A stretch of DNA of 64,000 nucleotides from Labrys sp. WJW (GCF_001676615.1 NZ_LYXZ01000029.1:1-64000); one strand, 5' to 3'. Shown: positions 50,163 through 58,900, numbered from the stretch's first letter. Notes: generated by a model from the sequence alone, not told the origin. Numbers and translations are program-made.

Positions 50163-50765
50163 ATGCCAGCCTGCAATTTCCGTGTTTTCGCTGGGTATGA
50201 CGCCGTGAGCAGCTCTTCGTCTCTCTCTTTCTTCGCCGGCCTGCGCTGGTCCTACGTGCTGGCCCACGCCGTGATCGTGGCTGCCGCCAACTGGGGCGTG
50301 CAATATGTCGTGCCGGGCACGTCCGATTTCCTGACCTGGGGCGCCTTCATCTTCCCGGTCGCCTTCTTCATCACGGATCTGTGCAATCGGCGCCATGGCG
50401 TGGAAATGACGCGCAAGGTGGTGATGGCCTCCTTCGTGATCGCGGTGATCGTCTCCTTCGTGGCGGCGGATCCGCGCATCGCCATCGCCAGCGGCGTCGC
50501 CTTCATCTCCGGCCAGATGGTGGATGCGCAGGTCTTCAACCGCTTCCGCCAGTATGCCTGGTGGGTGCCGCCGTCCATCTCCAACATCCTGGCCTCGACA
50601 GTCGACAGCGTGCTGTTCTGGGTGATCGCCTTCGTCGGCACGGACGTGCCCTGGGTCAGCCTCGGCATTGCCGACTATGCCATCAAGATCGCCATGGTTT
50701 TCGTGGTGATGCCTGTTTATGGCTATCTCGTCTTCCGCGACAGGCTCGCTGCCAAGACGGTGTAA
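50163..50765 (+). CDS. Queuosine precursor transporter (VUT/YhhQ family)
   Basis: 200 residues from ATG 50163; a GTG at 50205 would give 186 residues starting nearer the conserved domain. Six membrane helices. YhhQ-type blocks: GAFIFPVAFFITDLCNRRHG (usually followed by arginine), FISGQMVDAQVFNRFRQYAWWVPPSISNILASTVDSVLFWVIAFVG. YhhQ imports preQ0/preQ1 for queuosine synthesis. No preQ1 riboswitch was recognised in the short leader. A strong terminator follows. Confidence 0.87.
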   Translation: MPACNFRVFAGYDAVSSSSSLSFFAGLRWSYVLAHAVIVAAANWGVQYVVPGTSDFLTWGAFIFPVAFFITDLCNRRHGVEMTRKVVMASFVIAVIVSFVAADPRIAIASGVAFISGQMVDAQVFNRFRQYAWWVPPSISNILASTVDSVLFWVIAFVGTDVPWVSLGIADYAIKIAMVFVVMPVYGYLVFRDRLAAKTV

Positions 50766-50790
50766 GGCGCTGGTATCAGCCGATTTCGTA

Positions 50791-50819
50791 AAAAAGCCGG
50801 CCTCCGAGGCCGGCTTTTT
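50791..50819. terminator. Bidirectional terminator between converging genes
   Basis: AAAAAGCCGGCC-TCCGA-GGCCGGCTTTTT: a perfect 12-bp stem with A and T tails on both sides, so it serves the transporter gene (plus) and the IalB-like gene (minus). Confidence 0.9.
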
Positions 50820-50839
50820 CATGGAGAAGGCTCAAGGCC

Positions 50840-51403
50840 TTACGGGCAGCCCTTGGTGATGGCGTCGAGGGCCTGCGGCAGGCCGTCGAGCGAATAGCGG
50901 TCGATGGTCTTGTTGCCGCGCTTGGAGGCGCCGGTGAAGACCGCCTCGCGGCTCTTGCGCATGGTATTGACCACGGTGCCTTCCTCGGCGGCGTTCTTCA
51001 CCCAGGCATTGCTGCCCTTCGTGTAGAGCGTATAGGAGGAGCGGCCGACCTTCAGGGTGGCGTCGCCGCCATCCTTCATGCCGAAGCCGGTGATCATGCT
51101 CAGCTCGTTCTTCACACCCTCGCCCGGGCGGCGGGTGATGAAGAGCGTGGCCGGGTCGCGCTTCAGCCGCGCAGGCTTGCGGTCCTTCGGGCTGGTGATG
51201 GCAAAGCAGGACTTGCCCTTGGCCGTGCCGTTCTGGAAGGCCTGCCAATCGCCGAACTGGCCGAGCGGCGTCGGCTGGGCGCCGGCTGCGGCAGCCGGGG
51301 CCGGCGCTTCGGCCTTGGGTTTGCGAGGTGCTGCCAGAGCCGAACCGGTGAATGCGACGACGGCGGTGGCGATGAGCGCGATGCGAAGGGTTGAGGACAT
51401 CAT
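50840..51403 (-). CDS. Invasion-associated locus B (IalB) family protein
   Basis: 187 residues starting at the first of two ATGs. Signal peptide MMSSTLRIALIATAVVAFTGSALA, then a Pro/Ala-rich linker and an IalB-type core: FGDWQAFQNGTAKGKSCFAITSPKDRKPA, FITRRPGEGVKNELSMITGF, LYTKGSNAWVKN and TIDRYSLDGLPQALDAITKGCP. Two cysteines (in KSCF and at the C-terminus) are the typical pair. IalB proteins are exported; in Bartonella the name comes from erythrocyte invasion, but environmental Rhizobiales carry many. Confidence 0.82.
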   Translation of the reverse strand: MMSSTLRIALIATAVVAFTGSALAAPRKPKAEAPAPAAAAGAQPTPLGQFGDWQAFQNGTAKGKSCFAITSPKDRKPARLKRDPATLFITRRPGEGVKNELSMITGFGMKDGGDATLKVGRSSYTLYTKGSNAWVKNAAEEGTVVNTMRKSREAVFTGASKRGNKTIDRYSLDGLPQALDAITKGCP

Positions 51404-51601
51404 GCTGGCTCGATCGATCCCGAATAAGAGGGCAGGAAGCGGTGGCGCCGATCATCGTGAATCGGAGCGCCTCGCGCAACTGCGACGAAAGACAGGGATT
51501 CCGGCGAAAGTTCGACCGGAACGCTTCGAAGCCTACGCGGACGCGGTGAGTAAATGGTTAAATCGGGCCAAAAGAACCATGGCGTGCAATCCCGGCTCCG
51601 C

Positions 51602-52102
51602 TCAACCCACGGCGCTCCGGCCGGCGACCAGCCAGTAGACCGTGCCGGCGACGATGCCGATGGCAAGGAGGCCCAGCAAGGCGCGGTAGAGCAGCATGAT
51701 GGCGAGGATGTTCAGGCTCATCACCATCGGTGCCACCGCGAAGGCGAGCGCCATGCCCACGGCGTAGAACATCCAGCTCGCCTTGCCCATGGTTTCGCCG
51801 ATCACCGCGACCAGCGCGATCGGGGCGAGCCAGATCGCCAAGGCAGCAGTTGCGGCCTGCTGGATCATGGCGCCGATATCCTCCACCGCCGTGCCGTCGA
51901 GCAGCGTCGCCAGGGCCTTCAGGCCCAATAATTCGGCGGTGGCGGTGAGTTCCTGGCCGAAATCGTGATTGGCGAGGCCCATCACGCCGACCACCAGCGC
52001 GGCGATGGCGGCCAGGACGGCAGCAAAGGCCACCAGCACCAGACGGTCGACGAAGCCGATGACGCCGCGCGGGCGGTTGGGGGCGGGTGGGGGAGAGGAC
52101 AT
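51602..52102 (-). CDS. Small integral membrane protein, unknown family
   Basis: 166 residues from ATG 52102; longer open frame upstream runs through a palindromic repeat and is not coding. Four hydrophobic segments (LVLVAFAAVLAAIAALVVGVMGLA; AAIWLAPIALVAVIGE-like region; AVGMALAFAVAPMVMSLNILAIML; LLGLLAIGIVAGTVYWLVAG) around one hydrophilic part (LLDGTAVEDIGAMIQQ). The ribosome binding site is weak. I do not recognise the family. Confidence 0.65.
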   Translation of the reverse strand: MSSPPPAPNRPRGVIGFVDRLVLVAFAAVLAAIAALVVGVMGLANHDFGQELTATAELLGLKALATLLDGTAVEDIGAMIQQAATAALAIWLAPIALVAVIGETMGKASWMFYAVGMALAFAVAPMVMSLNILAIMLLYRALLGLLAIGIVAGTVYWLVAGRSAVG

Positions 52103-52109
52103 GAGCTTT

Positions 52110-52192
52110 CTGGGACCGCAGGCACCTCGCCTGCACTTGGAAGCATTACACTGGCAGGTGAGGAAGAGCAGGCGAGACGCCTGCGATCCCAG
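52110..52192. repeat. Palindromic repeat, family C copy 2
   Basis: CTGGGACCGCAGGCACCTCG on the left; right arm GCAGGCGAGACGCCTGCGATCCCAG pairs with it apart from three compensating or single mismatches. Between rlmN (minus, upstream) and the membrane protein gene; family relative at 15115-15219. Confidence 0.8.
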
Positions 52193-52197
52193 GAGGA

Positions 52198-53484
52198 CTA
52201 CTCTTCCACGCCGTGGGCGTAGAAGGCCTCCACCGCCAGCTTCTTCATGGCGTCGGCCTCGATGGCAAGGCGCTCGCGGGCCCGCATCTTCTGGCTCTCG
52301 CTCTTGAGCTGGCCGCAGGCGGCGAGAATGTCGCGCCCGCGCGGCGTGCGGATAGGCGAGGCATAGCCGGCGTTGAAGACGATGTCGGAGAAGGCCTCGA
52401 TCGTCTCCCAGTCCGAACATTCGTAGAAGGTGCCGGGCCAGGGATTGAAGGGAATCAGGTTGATCTTGGCCGGAATGCCCTTGAGCAGCTTGACCAAGGC
52501 GCGCGCCTCGGCCGGGCTGTCATTGACGCCCTTGAGCATGACATATTCGAAGGTGATGCGGCGGGCATTGGACAGGCCCGCATAGTTGCGGCAGGCATCC
52601 AGCAGCTCGGCGATCGGATATTTCTTGTTCAGCGGCACCAGCTCGTTGCGCAGATTGTCGTTGGTGGCATGCAGCGAGATGGCGAGCGCCGGATTGATGT
52701 CCTCGCCAAGCGGGCCGAGCATCGGCACCACGCCGGAGGTGGAGAGCGTGATGCGCCGGCGCGACAGGCACAGGCCGTCCTGGTCGGACATCACCTTCAG
52801 GGCGACGGCGACGTTGTCGTAATTGTAGAGCGGCTCGCCCATGCCCATCATCACGACATTGGAGACGAAGCGGCCGCCATCGCGCGGCACGATCGCGCCC
52901 TCCGGCGCCTCCTGGCCCGGCCAGTCGCCGAGGCGGTCACGCGCCACCAGGAGCTGGGCCACGATCTCGGCCGTGGTGAGGTTGCGCACCAGCTTCTGCG
53001 TGCCGGTGTGGCAGAAGGAGCAGTTGAGCGTGCAGCCGACCTGCGAGGAAACGCACAGCGTGCCGCGCTTTTCGTCGGGGATGTAGACGGTCTCGATCTC
53101 GGCGCCCTTGTCGGCGGGGCCGGTGGAGGGCATGCGCATCAGCCATTTGCGCGTACCGTCGGCCGAGATCTGCTCGGCGATGATCTCCGGGCGGTCGAGC
53201 GTGTAGGACTGCTCCAGCAAAGCGCGCAGATGCTTGGACACGTTGGTCATGGCATCGAAACGGCTGGCGCCGCGCACATAGAGCCAGTGCGACAGCTGGT
53301 TGACGCGCATCTTCACCTCGCCGGCGGGCACGCCCACGGTGGTGAGAGCCTCGGTCAAGGCGGCGCGGTCCATCCCGGCGAGGGAGGGCTTGGCGGAGAG
53401 GGCTTGTGGGGCGGCAACGGTATCGGCCATTCCCATGGGAATGGCCTGAGGGCTCGCTGCCTGTTCGAGCGAAGGGGCCGACAT
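52198..53484 (-). CDS. rlmN: Dual-specificity 23S rRNA/tRNA adenine-C2 methyltransferase
   Basis: 428 residues from ATG 53484 (AGGAA, spacing 6). RlmN is a radical SAM enzyme that methylates A2503 of 23S rRNA and A37 of some tRNAs. Radical SAM cysteines Cys151, Cys155, Cys158 (GCTLNCSFCHTG), the second conserved SAM block MGMGEPLYNYDNV and the mechanistic cysteine Cys390 (AACGQL) are present, as is the catalytic context VSSQVGC. The N-terminal 30 residues are low-complexity and poorly conserved. Confidence 0.95.
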   Translation of the reverse strand: MSAPSLEQAASPQAIPMGMADTVAAPQALSAKPSLAGMDRAALTEALTTVGVPAGEVKMRVNQLSHWLYVRGASRFDAMTNVSKHLRALLEQSYTLDRPEIIAEQISADGTRKWLMRMPSTGPADKGAEIETVYIPDEKRGTLCVSSQVGCTLNCSFCHTGTQKLVRNLTTAEIVAQLLVARDRLGDWPGQEAPEGAIVPRDGGRFVSNVVMMGMGEPLYNYDNVAVALKVMSDQDGLCLSRRRITLSTSGVVPMLGPLGEDINPALAISLHATNDNLRNELVPLNKKYPIAELLDACRNYAGLSNARRITFEYVMLKGVNDSPAEARALVKLLKGIPAKINLIPFNPWPGTFYECSDWETIEAFSDIVFNAGYASPIRTPRGRDILAACGQLKSESQKMRARERLAIEADAMKKLAVEAFYAHGVEE

Positions 53485-53589
53485 GCAAAATTCCTGATGT
53501 TGGCCGGGGCTATAGCACAGCCAGCCCGAAAGGGCGACCGGCAAAGATGCATGGTGGGCGCGCGCTGGCTTCATCCGGATGCAGCATGC

Positions 53590-53623
53590 AAAACGGCGCG
53601 GATCTTTCGATCCGCGCCGTTTT
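53590..53623 (-). terminator. Terminator of glnII
   Basis: AAAACGGCGCGGATC-TTTC-GATCCGCGCCGTTTT, a perfect 15-bp stem with T-tail in either direction, 18 bp past the glnII stop. Confidence 0.9.
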
Positions 53624-53641
53624 GTCGAGAACCGTTCGGGG

Positions 53642-54676
53642 TCAGGCCGCGGCCTTCACCGCGGTCGAGACGGAAGCGATGGTCTTGAGCACCTGGGAGG
53701 CGATCTCATAGGGGTCGGCCTGGGAGTTGGGACGGCGGTCCTCCAGATAACCCTTGTAGTCGTTGCGCACGAAGGAGTGCGGCACGCGGATCGAGGCACC
53801 GCGGTCGGCCACGCCCCAGGAGAAGGTGTCGATCGAGGCGGTCTCGTGCTTGCCGGTGAGGCGCAGATGATTGTCCGGGCCGTAGACGGCGATGTGGGCT
53901 TCCTTGTTGGCGGCGAACGCGGCCATCAGGGCTTCGAAATAGGCCTTGCCGCCGACTTCGCGCAGATGGGTGGTCGAGAAGTTGCAATGCATGCCCGAGC
54001 CGTTCCAGTCGGTGTCGCCGAGCGGCTTGCAATGCCATTCGATGTCGATCGAGTACTTCTCGGTCAGGCGGAGCAGGAAGTAGCGGGCGAGCCACATCTC
54101 GTCGGCGGCGGCGCGGGAGCCCTTGCCGAAGATCTGGAATTCCCACTGGCCCTTGGCGACCTCGGCATTGATGCCTTCATGATTGAGGCCGGCGGCCAGG
54201 CAGATGTCGAGATGCTTCTCGACGATCTCGCGGGCGATGTTGCCGACATTCTTGTAGCCGACGCCGGTGTAATAGGGGCCCTGCGGGGCCGGGAAGCCAT
54301 GCTCGGGGAAGCCGAGCGGGCGGCCGTCCTTGTAGAAGAAATATTCCTGCTCGAAACCGAACCAGGCACCATCGTCGTCGAGAATGGTGGCGCGGGTGTT
54401 GGAGACATGCGGGGTGACACCGTCGGGCATCATCACTTCGCAGAGCACGACGGCGCCGTTCAGGCGCTCGGGATCGGGGACGACGCGGATCGGCTTGAGC
54501 ACGCAATCGGAGCTGGATCCTTCGGCCTGCTTGGTCGAGGAACCATCGAAACCCCAGAGCGGCAGCTGCTCGAGCGTGGGGAAGGCGTCGAATTCGCGGA
54601 CCATGGTCTTGCCGCGCAGGTTGGCGGTCGGCCGGTAACCGTCGAGCCAGACATACTCGAGCTTGTACTTCGTCAT
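53642..54676 (-). CDS. glnII: Glutamine synthetase type II (eukaryotic-like, GSII)
   Basis: 344 residues from ATG 54676. GSII forms glutamine from glutamate and ammonia as an octamer, and is regulated by NtrC rather than adenylylation. The sequence MTKYKLEYVWLDGYRPTANLRGKT, LPLWGFDGSSTKQAEGSSSDCVLKP, FGFEQEYFF, GINAEVAKGQWEFQ, HCKPLGDTDWNGSGMHCNFST and KHETASIDTFSWGVADRGASIRVP follows rhizobial GlnII almost without gaps. A sigma-54 promoter is 80 bp upstream. The divergent small gene resembles gstI, the translational inhibitor of glnII. Confidence 0.95.
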   Translation of the reverse strand: MTKYKLEYVWLDGYRPTANLRGKTMVREFDAFPTLEQLPLWGFDGSSTKQAEGSSSDCVLKPIRVVPDPERLNGAVVLCEVMMPDGVTPHVSNTRATILDDDGAWFGFEQEYFFYKDGRPLGFPEHGFPAPQGPYYTGVGYKNVGNIAREIVEKHLDICLAAGLNHEGINAEVAKGQWEFQIFGKGSRAAADEMWLARYFLLRLTEKYSIDIEWHCKPLGDTDWNGSGMHCNFSTTHLREVGGKAYFEALMAAFAANKEAHIAVYGPDNHLRLTGKHETASIDTFSWGVADRGASIRVPHSFVRNDYKGYLEDRRPNSQADPYEIASQVLKTIASVSTAVKAAA

Positions 54677-55055
54677 TCTCAGGATACTCGCTAATGTGAA
54701 TAGAATGGACGGCAGCCGGTTCGCACCGGACCGCCGCCGGTTGCAGTGCAATAAGCAGGAAGCGTGCCAGCGCGCGGGGGTGCGGCGCTTTTGTCGCAGA
54801 GGATGGCCATCCCATCGGTCCGGATGTGGTTAAATCCGCGTCTTTCCGCGCCGTCGACGGAAGAATGGGGCAGGAGCTGTCATTGCCGGGAGTGCTGCCT
54901 TCCTGCGCAGTGTGCTGGCTTAGCCTCGAATGCACATAGTTTAGGCAAACGCTGCCTGCAAAGCAGGCAAATGATAGGAAGGCGCGGACGGCTGTGCTAA
55001 GACTCGATCCTGGTTTGGTCGCCTCCCCGGGGTGCACCAGACAAGGGAGACGAGC
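54677..55055. other. Divergent glnII-gstI control region
   Basis: 379 bp. It holds the sigma-54 promoter, a perfect 6-bp hairpin GCCTGC-AAA-GCAGGC at 54954-54968 and no other recognised element. A promoter for the gstI-like gene must lie near its left flank. Confidence 0.6.
54754..54769 (-). promoter_or_regulatory. Sigma-54 promoter of glnII
   Basis: On the minus strand TGGCACG-CTTC-CTGCT: the -24 GG and -12 GC are spaced exactly 10 bp apart and 13 of the consensus positions agree. It starts transcription about 65-70 bp before the ATG, so regulation by NtrC under nitrogen limitation is expected. Upstream activator sites were not identified with confidence. Confidence 0.7.
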
Positions 55056-55250
55056 ATGACTGCGAGTACCCGGCAAGAGACCGCCAAGATCTACCTATTC
55101 CCTGCACGGCCGCGCATGGGATCCAGCCTCGGGCGCGACGAGACACGGCTTTCCTCGCGCGAGACCCAGCCCTTGCCGCCCGTCGACATAGACGGCGCCT
55201 GGTATCACCAGGCCGCCATTCGCGATGCGGGCGATCCGCGCAAGCGCTGA
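55056..55250 (+). CDS. gstI: GstI-like small protein (DUF2735)
   Basis: 64 residues from ATG 55056, with GGGAGA 6 nt upstream. The N-terminus SAKIY-F-type sequence is conserved (ETAKIYLFPARPRMG), then SLGRDETRLSSRETQPLPPVDIDGAWYHQAAIRDA, matching the short DUF2735 proteins of Rhizobiales. In Rhizobium leguminosarum a 63-residue product, GstI, is encoded divergently from glnII and blocks glnII translation. Length, location and orientation agree, so I call it GstI-like; the mechanism here is inferred. Confidence 0.72.
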   Translation: MTASTRQETAKIYLFPARPRMGSSLGRDETRLSSRETQPLPPVDIDGAWYHQAAIRDAGDPRKR

Positions 55251-55417
55251 CGGTATCGACAGGCAAAAAACGCTGTGGCTGACGGTTGTCGAACCCCCGT
55301 GCTCGTGTCAGGGCCGGAAGGTGTCCGGATCCCTATTTCCCGCTTCCCTGCGAAAGCTTTTCACTGTCCAGCCCCTTGCTTCACTCTTCCGGCATGCCGA
55401 TACTCGCGCTGACTCGA

Positions 55418-55537
55418 AGAGCATGCGTTTGGTGATTTGGCGCAATCGCAAGGACGCTCCAGCCAATCGGTTGGATTGGCTCGGAAACAATGAGCTAGAG
55501 CGAAGGAGCGTTTTCGTCTAAACGCGCTTTGTTCTAG
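55418..55537. repeat. Family E repeat copy 2
   Basis: GAGCATGCGTTTGGTGATTTG ... CGCAAGGACGC ... GAGCTAGAGCGAAGGAGCG ... AAACGCGCTTTGTTCTAG. Diverged relative of 38746 and 56490. Occupies most of the gap between the gstI-like and aldolase genes; the rest (55251-55417) shows nothing recognisable. Confidence 0.65.
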
Positions 55538-55590
55538 GCAACCGTGGAGGCTGGGCGCGCTGCGCACCGGCCCGCAACAGGGAGACCAGC

Positions 55591-56487
55591 ATGGCAGACG
55601 CCAAGATGATGTCACAGATGACCGGCAAGGATGGCTTCATCGCCGCCCTCGATCAGAGCGGTGGTTCCACCCCCGGCGCCCTGCGTCTCTATGGCATCGC
55701 CGAATCCAGCTATAGTGGCGACGAAGAGATGTACCGCCTGGTGCATGAAATGCGCGTGCGCATCATGACGTCGCCCGCTTTCTCCGGCGACAAGGTGATC
55801 GGCGCCATCCTGTTCGAGAAGACCATGGACGGCGATGCCAAGGGCAAGCCGGTACCGACCTATCTGTGGGAAGATCGCGGCGTGGTGCCTTTCCTCAAGG
55901 TCGACAAGGGCCTGGCGGCAGAAGAGAACGGCGCCCAGGTGATGAAGCCGATGCCCGAACTCGATGCCCTGCTCGCGCGCGCGGTGAAGAAGGGTATCTT
56001 CGGCACCAAGATGCGCTCGGTGATCGCCAATGCTGACAAGACCGGCATTGCCGCCGTCGTCAAGCAGCAGTTCGAAGTCGGCAAGCAGATCCTCGGCCAT
56101 GGCCTCGTGCCGATCATCGAGCCGGAAGTCTCGATCAAGAGCCCGACCAAGCAGGAAGCCGAGGCCATCCTGCGCGATGAGATCGTCCGGGAACTCGACG
56201 CGCTGCCGGCGGGCGAGCAGGTGATGCTCAAGCTCACCATCCCGACCGTCGCCGATTTCTACAAGCCGTTGGTCGATCACAAAGCCGTGGCTCGTCTGGT
56301 GGCCCTCTCGGGTGGCTACACCTGTCCGGATGCCTGCGAGAAGCTCAGCCACAATCATGGCATGATTGCTTCCTTCTCGCGCGCTCTCGCCGAAGACCTG
56401 CGTGTCTCGATGAGCGATGCCGAATTCAACGATACGCTGGGCAAGGCAATCGATCAGATCTACAAGGCGAGCGTCGTCAAGGTCTGA
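55591..56487 (+). CDS. fda: Fructose-bisphosphate aldolase, class I (Fda type)
   Basis: 298 residues. Cleaves fructose 1,6-bisphosphate to triose phosphates through a Schiff base. It resembles the staphylococcal class I enzyme: GFIAALDQSGGSTPGAL, GAILFEKTMD, FLKVDKGLAAEENG, IFGTKMRS, LVPIIEPEV (Glu177, Glu179) and the Schiff-base Lys214 in VMLKLTIP. ATG 55591 is preceded by AACAGGGAGACC. Flanked on both sides by family E repeats. Class I enzymes occur beside or in place of class II in many Rhizobiales. Confidence 0.92.
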   Translation: MADAKMMSQMTGKDGFIAALDQSGGSTPGALRLYGIAESSYSGDEEMYRLVHEMRVRIMTSPAFSGDKVIGAILFEKTMDGDAKGKPVPTYLWEDRGVVPFLKVDKGLAAEENGAQVMKPMPELDALLARAVKKGIFGTKMRSVIANADKTGIAAVVKQQFEVGKQILGHGLVPIIEPEVSIKSPTKQEAEAILRDEIVRELDALPAGEQVMLKLTIPTVADFYKPLVDHKAVARLVALSGGYTCPDACEKLSHNHGMIASFSRALAEDLRVSMSDAEFNDTLGKAIDQIYKASVVKV

Positions 56488-56489
56488 TC

Positions 56490-56597
56490 GCGAAAGCGTT
56501 TTGCGATTTGGTGGCATCGCCAGGAATCGCAAGGACGCGTCGAACCAAAGAGCTGGAGCAAAATAGCGTTTCCGTCTGATCGCGCATTGCTCCAGGT
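56490..56597. repeat. Family E repeat copy 3
   Basis: GCGAAAGCGTTTTGCGATTTG then GGCATCGCC, CGCAAGGACGCGTCGAACC and GAGCTGGAGCAAAATAGCG, ending CGCATTGCTCCAG. Most similar to the copy at 38746; immediately follows the aldolase stop, so may serve as a 3-prime end element. Confidence 0.75.
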
Positions 56598-56696
56598 CCG
56601 TTCGAGATCACTGGCCGCGAGCGGGGAGGGTGCCCGGCTTGCGGCCGGATTCGTTTGGGGGAACGCAATCTTGATGGCAATCGGGGAGTTCGGGGC

Positions 56697-57350
56697 GTGA
56701 CGATCGGCATTGCTGCCTTTGGGGTCGAAGCGGGCCGGGCGGTCTGGGCGGCCTGGGCCGAGGCAGAAAGGCTCGGCAAGGGCGACCTGCACGGCTTTGC
56801 GGTGTTCTACGCCCTGGCGCCGGATGGCGAGCCGGTCGGCCTGGAGTGTCAGCGCGGCGGGCTCGAGACCATTCGGGCCCAATGGTCCACCCGGCCGGAT
56901 CTGGCCTGGATGATGGCCTCGCCGCTGGCGGCGGTGATTACCAGCGGGCCTGATCGTCCGGAGCCGCTCACCCAGTTTCTTGTCGTCAGCCGCAGGGGTT
57001 TCGTCACCGGCCACCGGCTGCCCAATATAGCAGGTGCCTCGGATGTTCCTGTGAACAGGGAGGCGCTGTCGCTGATCGAAAGGGGCGTCCATCCCGACGA
57101 AGCCGTGCGCATGGTGCTCCAAGCCAATCCACGGGTCGATGCCGGCCTGATCGCCGTGACGCCCCATGCCATCGGATTGGAAGACAGCGAACGGGTGCGC
57201 GAACGTACGGATCGCGGCCGGGCTCATGTTCTTGCCACGGACGGGCGTTATGGCCTTGCCCTGCTGCACAATTCGATAGAACCGGTAGAAGGGCTTGCCG
57301 AGAGTGCCGCGCGGCGGGCTGCGGCAGTATTGGCCGGGCACGAATCATAG
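56697..57350 (+). CDS. Uncharacterised protein, DUF1028-like/DUF6963-like
   Basis: 217 residues from GTG 56697 (GGGGAG upstream). The sequence VTIGIAAFGVEAGRAVWAAWAEAERLGKGDLHGFAVFYAL suggests an Ntn-hydrolase-like or related alpha-beta fold; RGGLETIRAQWSTRPDLAWMMASPLAAVITSGPDRPEPLTQFLVV and NREALSLIERGVHPDEAVRMVLQANP resemble proteins annotated DUF6963 or related to DUF1028. This naming is from memory. It precedes the D-aminoacylase gene by 63 bp on the same strand, so a joint catabolic role is possible. Confidence 0.6.
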   Translation: MTIGIAAFGVEAGRAVWAAWAEAERLGKGDLHGFAVFYALAPDGEPVGLECQRGGLETIRAQWSTRPDLAWMMASPLAAVITSGPDRPEPLTQFLVVSRRGFVTGHRLPNIAGASDVPVNREALSLIERGVHPDEAVRMVLQANPRVDAGLIAVTPHAIGLEDSERVRERTDRGRAHVLATDGRYGLALLHNSIEPVEGLAESAARRAAAVLAGHES

Positions 57351-57413
57351 GGGCGGGCTATAGCGGAATGAGAGGTCGGCATACCGGCCCGCATTCTGCC
57401 CAAGGACTCGACC

Positions 57414-58886
57414 ATGACTGCCACCTGCGACCTGATCTTCCGGCAGGCGAGGATCTTCGACGGCACCGGCGCCGCGCCACGCCAGGCCGATGTCGCCGTC
57501 AGCGGCGAGCGTATCGTCGCCGTCGGCGAGCGCTTGCCGTACCGCGCCCAGACCGAGATCGACGCCGCCGGGCTCGCCCTTGCGCCCGGTTTCATCGACG
57601 TGCACACCCATGACGACCGCGCGGTGATCGCCACCGACATGGCGGCCAAGCTCAGCCAGGGCGTGACCACGGTGGTGGTCGGCAATTGCGGCATCAGCCT
57701 GGCCCCGCTGCAGGCGAAGGGCGAGGTGGTGCCGCCGCTCGATTTGATCGCCAAGAGCGAGCATGAATTGTTCGAGCGTTTCGCGGATTATTTCGAGGCG
57801 GTGGAGACGGCGGGAACCACGGTGAACGTCACCTGCCTGGTCGGTCACACCACGCTCAGGCTGGCTACCATGGATCGGCTCGACCGCCCGGCGACAAAAG
57901 CCGAGTGCGCCCGCATGCGCGATTTGCTTGACCAGGCGTTGGCGGATGGGGCGATCGGCCTGTCCACCGGGCTCTATTACCAGCCGGCCAACGCCGCCTC
58001 GACGGCCGAGGTGATCGCCGTGGCCGAGCCGCTGGCCAAATATTCGGCCCTCTACACCACCCATCTGCGCGACGAGGCCGATCATCTGCTGGACGCCATG
58101 GAGGAGGCCTTCGCCATCGGGCGCGAGGCCGACGCCCCCGTGGTGCTCTCCCATCACAAGGCGACCGACCCGCAGAACCACGGCCGCACCCGCGTCTCCC
58201 TGCCGATCATCGAGAAGCGGGCACGCGAGCAGCCCGTCACGCTCGACGTCTATCCCTATGCGGCCTCTTCCACGGTACTGGAGGCCAAGCGGGCGGGCCA
58301 GGTCGAGCGCATCCTGATCACCTGGTCGAAGGCGCGCCCCGATCTCGCCGGCAAGACGCTCGACGTCATCGCCCGCGAGCTCGGCGTCTCCAGGGAGGAG
58401 GCGGTGGCGAAGCTGCAGCCGGCCGGTGCCGTCTATTTCACCATGGATGAGGAGGATGTGCGGCGCGTGCTGCAATTCCCGCTCACCATGGTGGGCTCGG
58501 ACGGGCTGCCGCATGATGTGCGCCCGCATCCCCGGCTGTGGGGCACCTTTCCGCGGGTGCTCGGCCATTACGCCCGCGATATCGGCCTGTTCGGCATGGA
58601 GGAGGCGGTGCGCCGCATGACGGCGCTGCCCGCGGCCCGCTTCGGCCTGGCTCAGCGCGGCGTGCTCCGCACAGGTGCCTTTGCCGATCTCGTGCTGTTC
58701 GACCCCAAGACCATCCTGGATAGGGCGACGTTCGACGACCCCACCCATCTCTCGGCCGGCATCCGCTCGGTCTATGTCAATGGCAGCCTGGCCTGGAGCG
58801 AAGGCAAGGCCGCCGGCCCCCGCGCCGGCAGGGTGCTGCGCAACCGCGACTTGGCGGCGAAGAATTTCACCGCCGCGTTTGCGTGA
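57414..58886 (+). CDS. N-acyl-D-amino-acid deacylase (D-aminoacylase)
   Basis: 490 residues of the amidohydrolase superfamily. Metal ligands His64 and His66 (IDVHTHDD), Cys92 (VVGNCGIS; the bridging cysteine of D-aminoacylases), SHHKA and the catalytic Asp in MVGSDGLPHDVRPHPRLWGTFPRVL. It releases free D-amino acids from N-acyl-D-amino acids, often of cell-wall origin. ATG 57414 gives the usual length for the family. Adjacent to the unknown gene above and, downstream, a repeat and a polar amino-acid binding protein gene on the opposite strand. Confidence 0.9.
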   Translation: MTATCDLIFRQARIFDGTGAAPRQADVAVSGERIVAVGERLPYRAQTEIDAAGLALAPGFIDVHTHDDRAVIATDMAAKLSQGVTTVVVGNCGISLAPLQAKGEVVPPLDLIAKSEHELFERFADYFEAVETAGTTVNVTCLVGHTTLRLATMDRLDRPATKAECARMRDLLDQALADGAIGLSTGLYYQPANAASTAEVIAVAEPLAKYSALYTTHLRDEADHLLDAMEEAFAIGREADAPVVLSHHKATDPQNHGRTRVSLPIIEKRAREQPVTLDVYPYAASSTVLEAKRAGQVERILITWSKARPDLAGKTLDVIARELGVSREEAVAKLQPAGAVYFTMDEEDVRRVLQFPLTMVGSDGLPHDVRPHPRLWGTFPRVLGHYARDIGLFGMEEAVRRMTALPAARFGLAQRGVLRTGAFADLVLFDPKTILDRATFDDPTHLSAGIRSVYVNGSLAWSEGKAAGPRAGRVLRNRDLAAKNFTAAFA

Positions 58887-58900
58887 AGTGGACGCAATTG

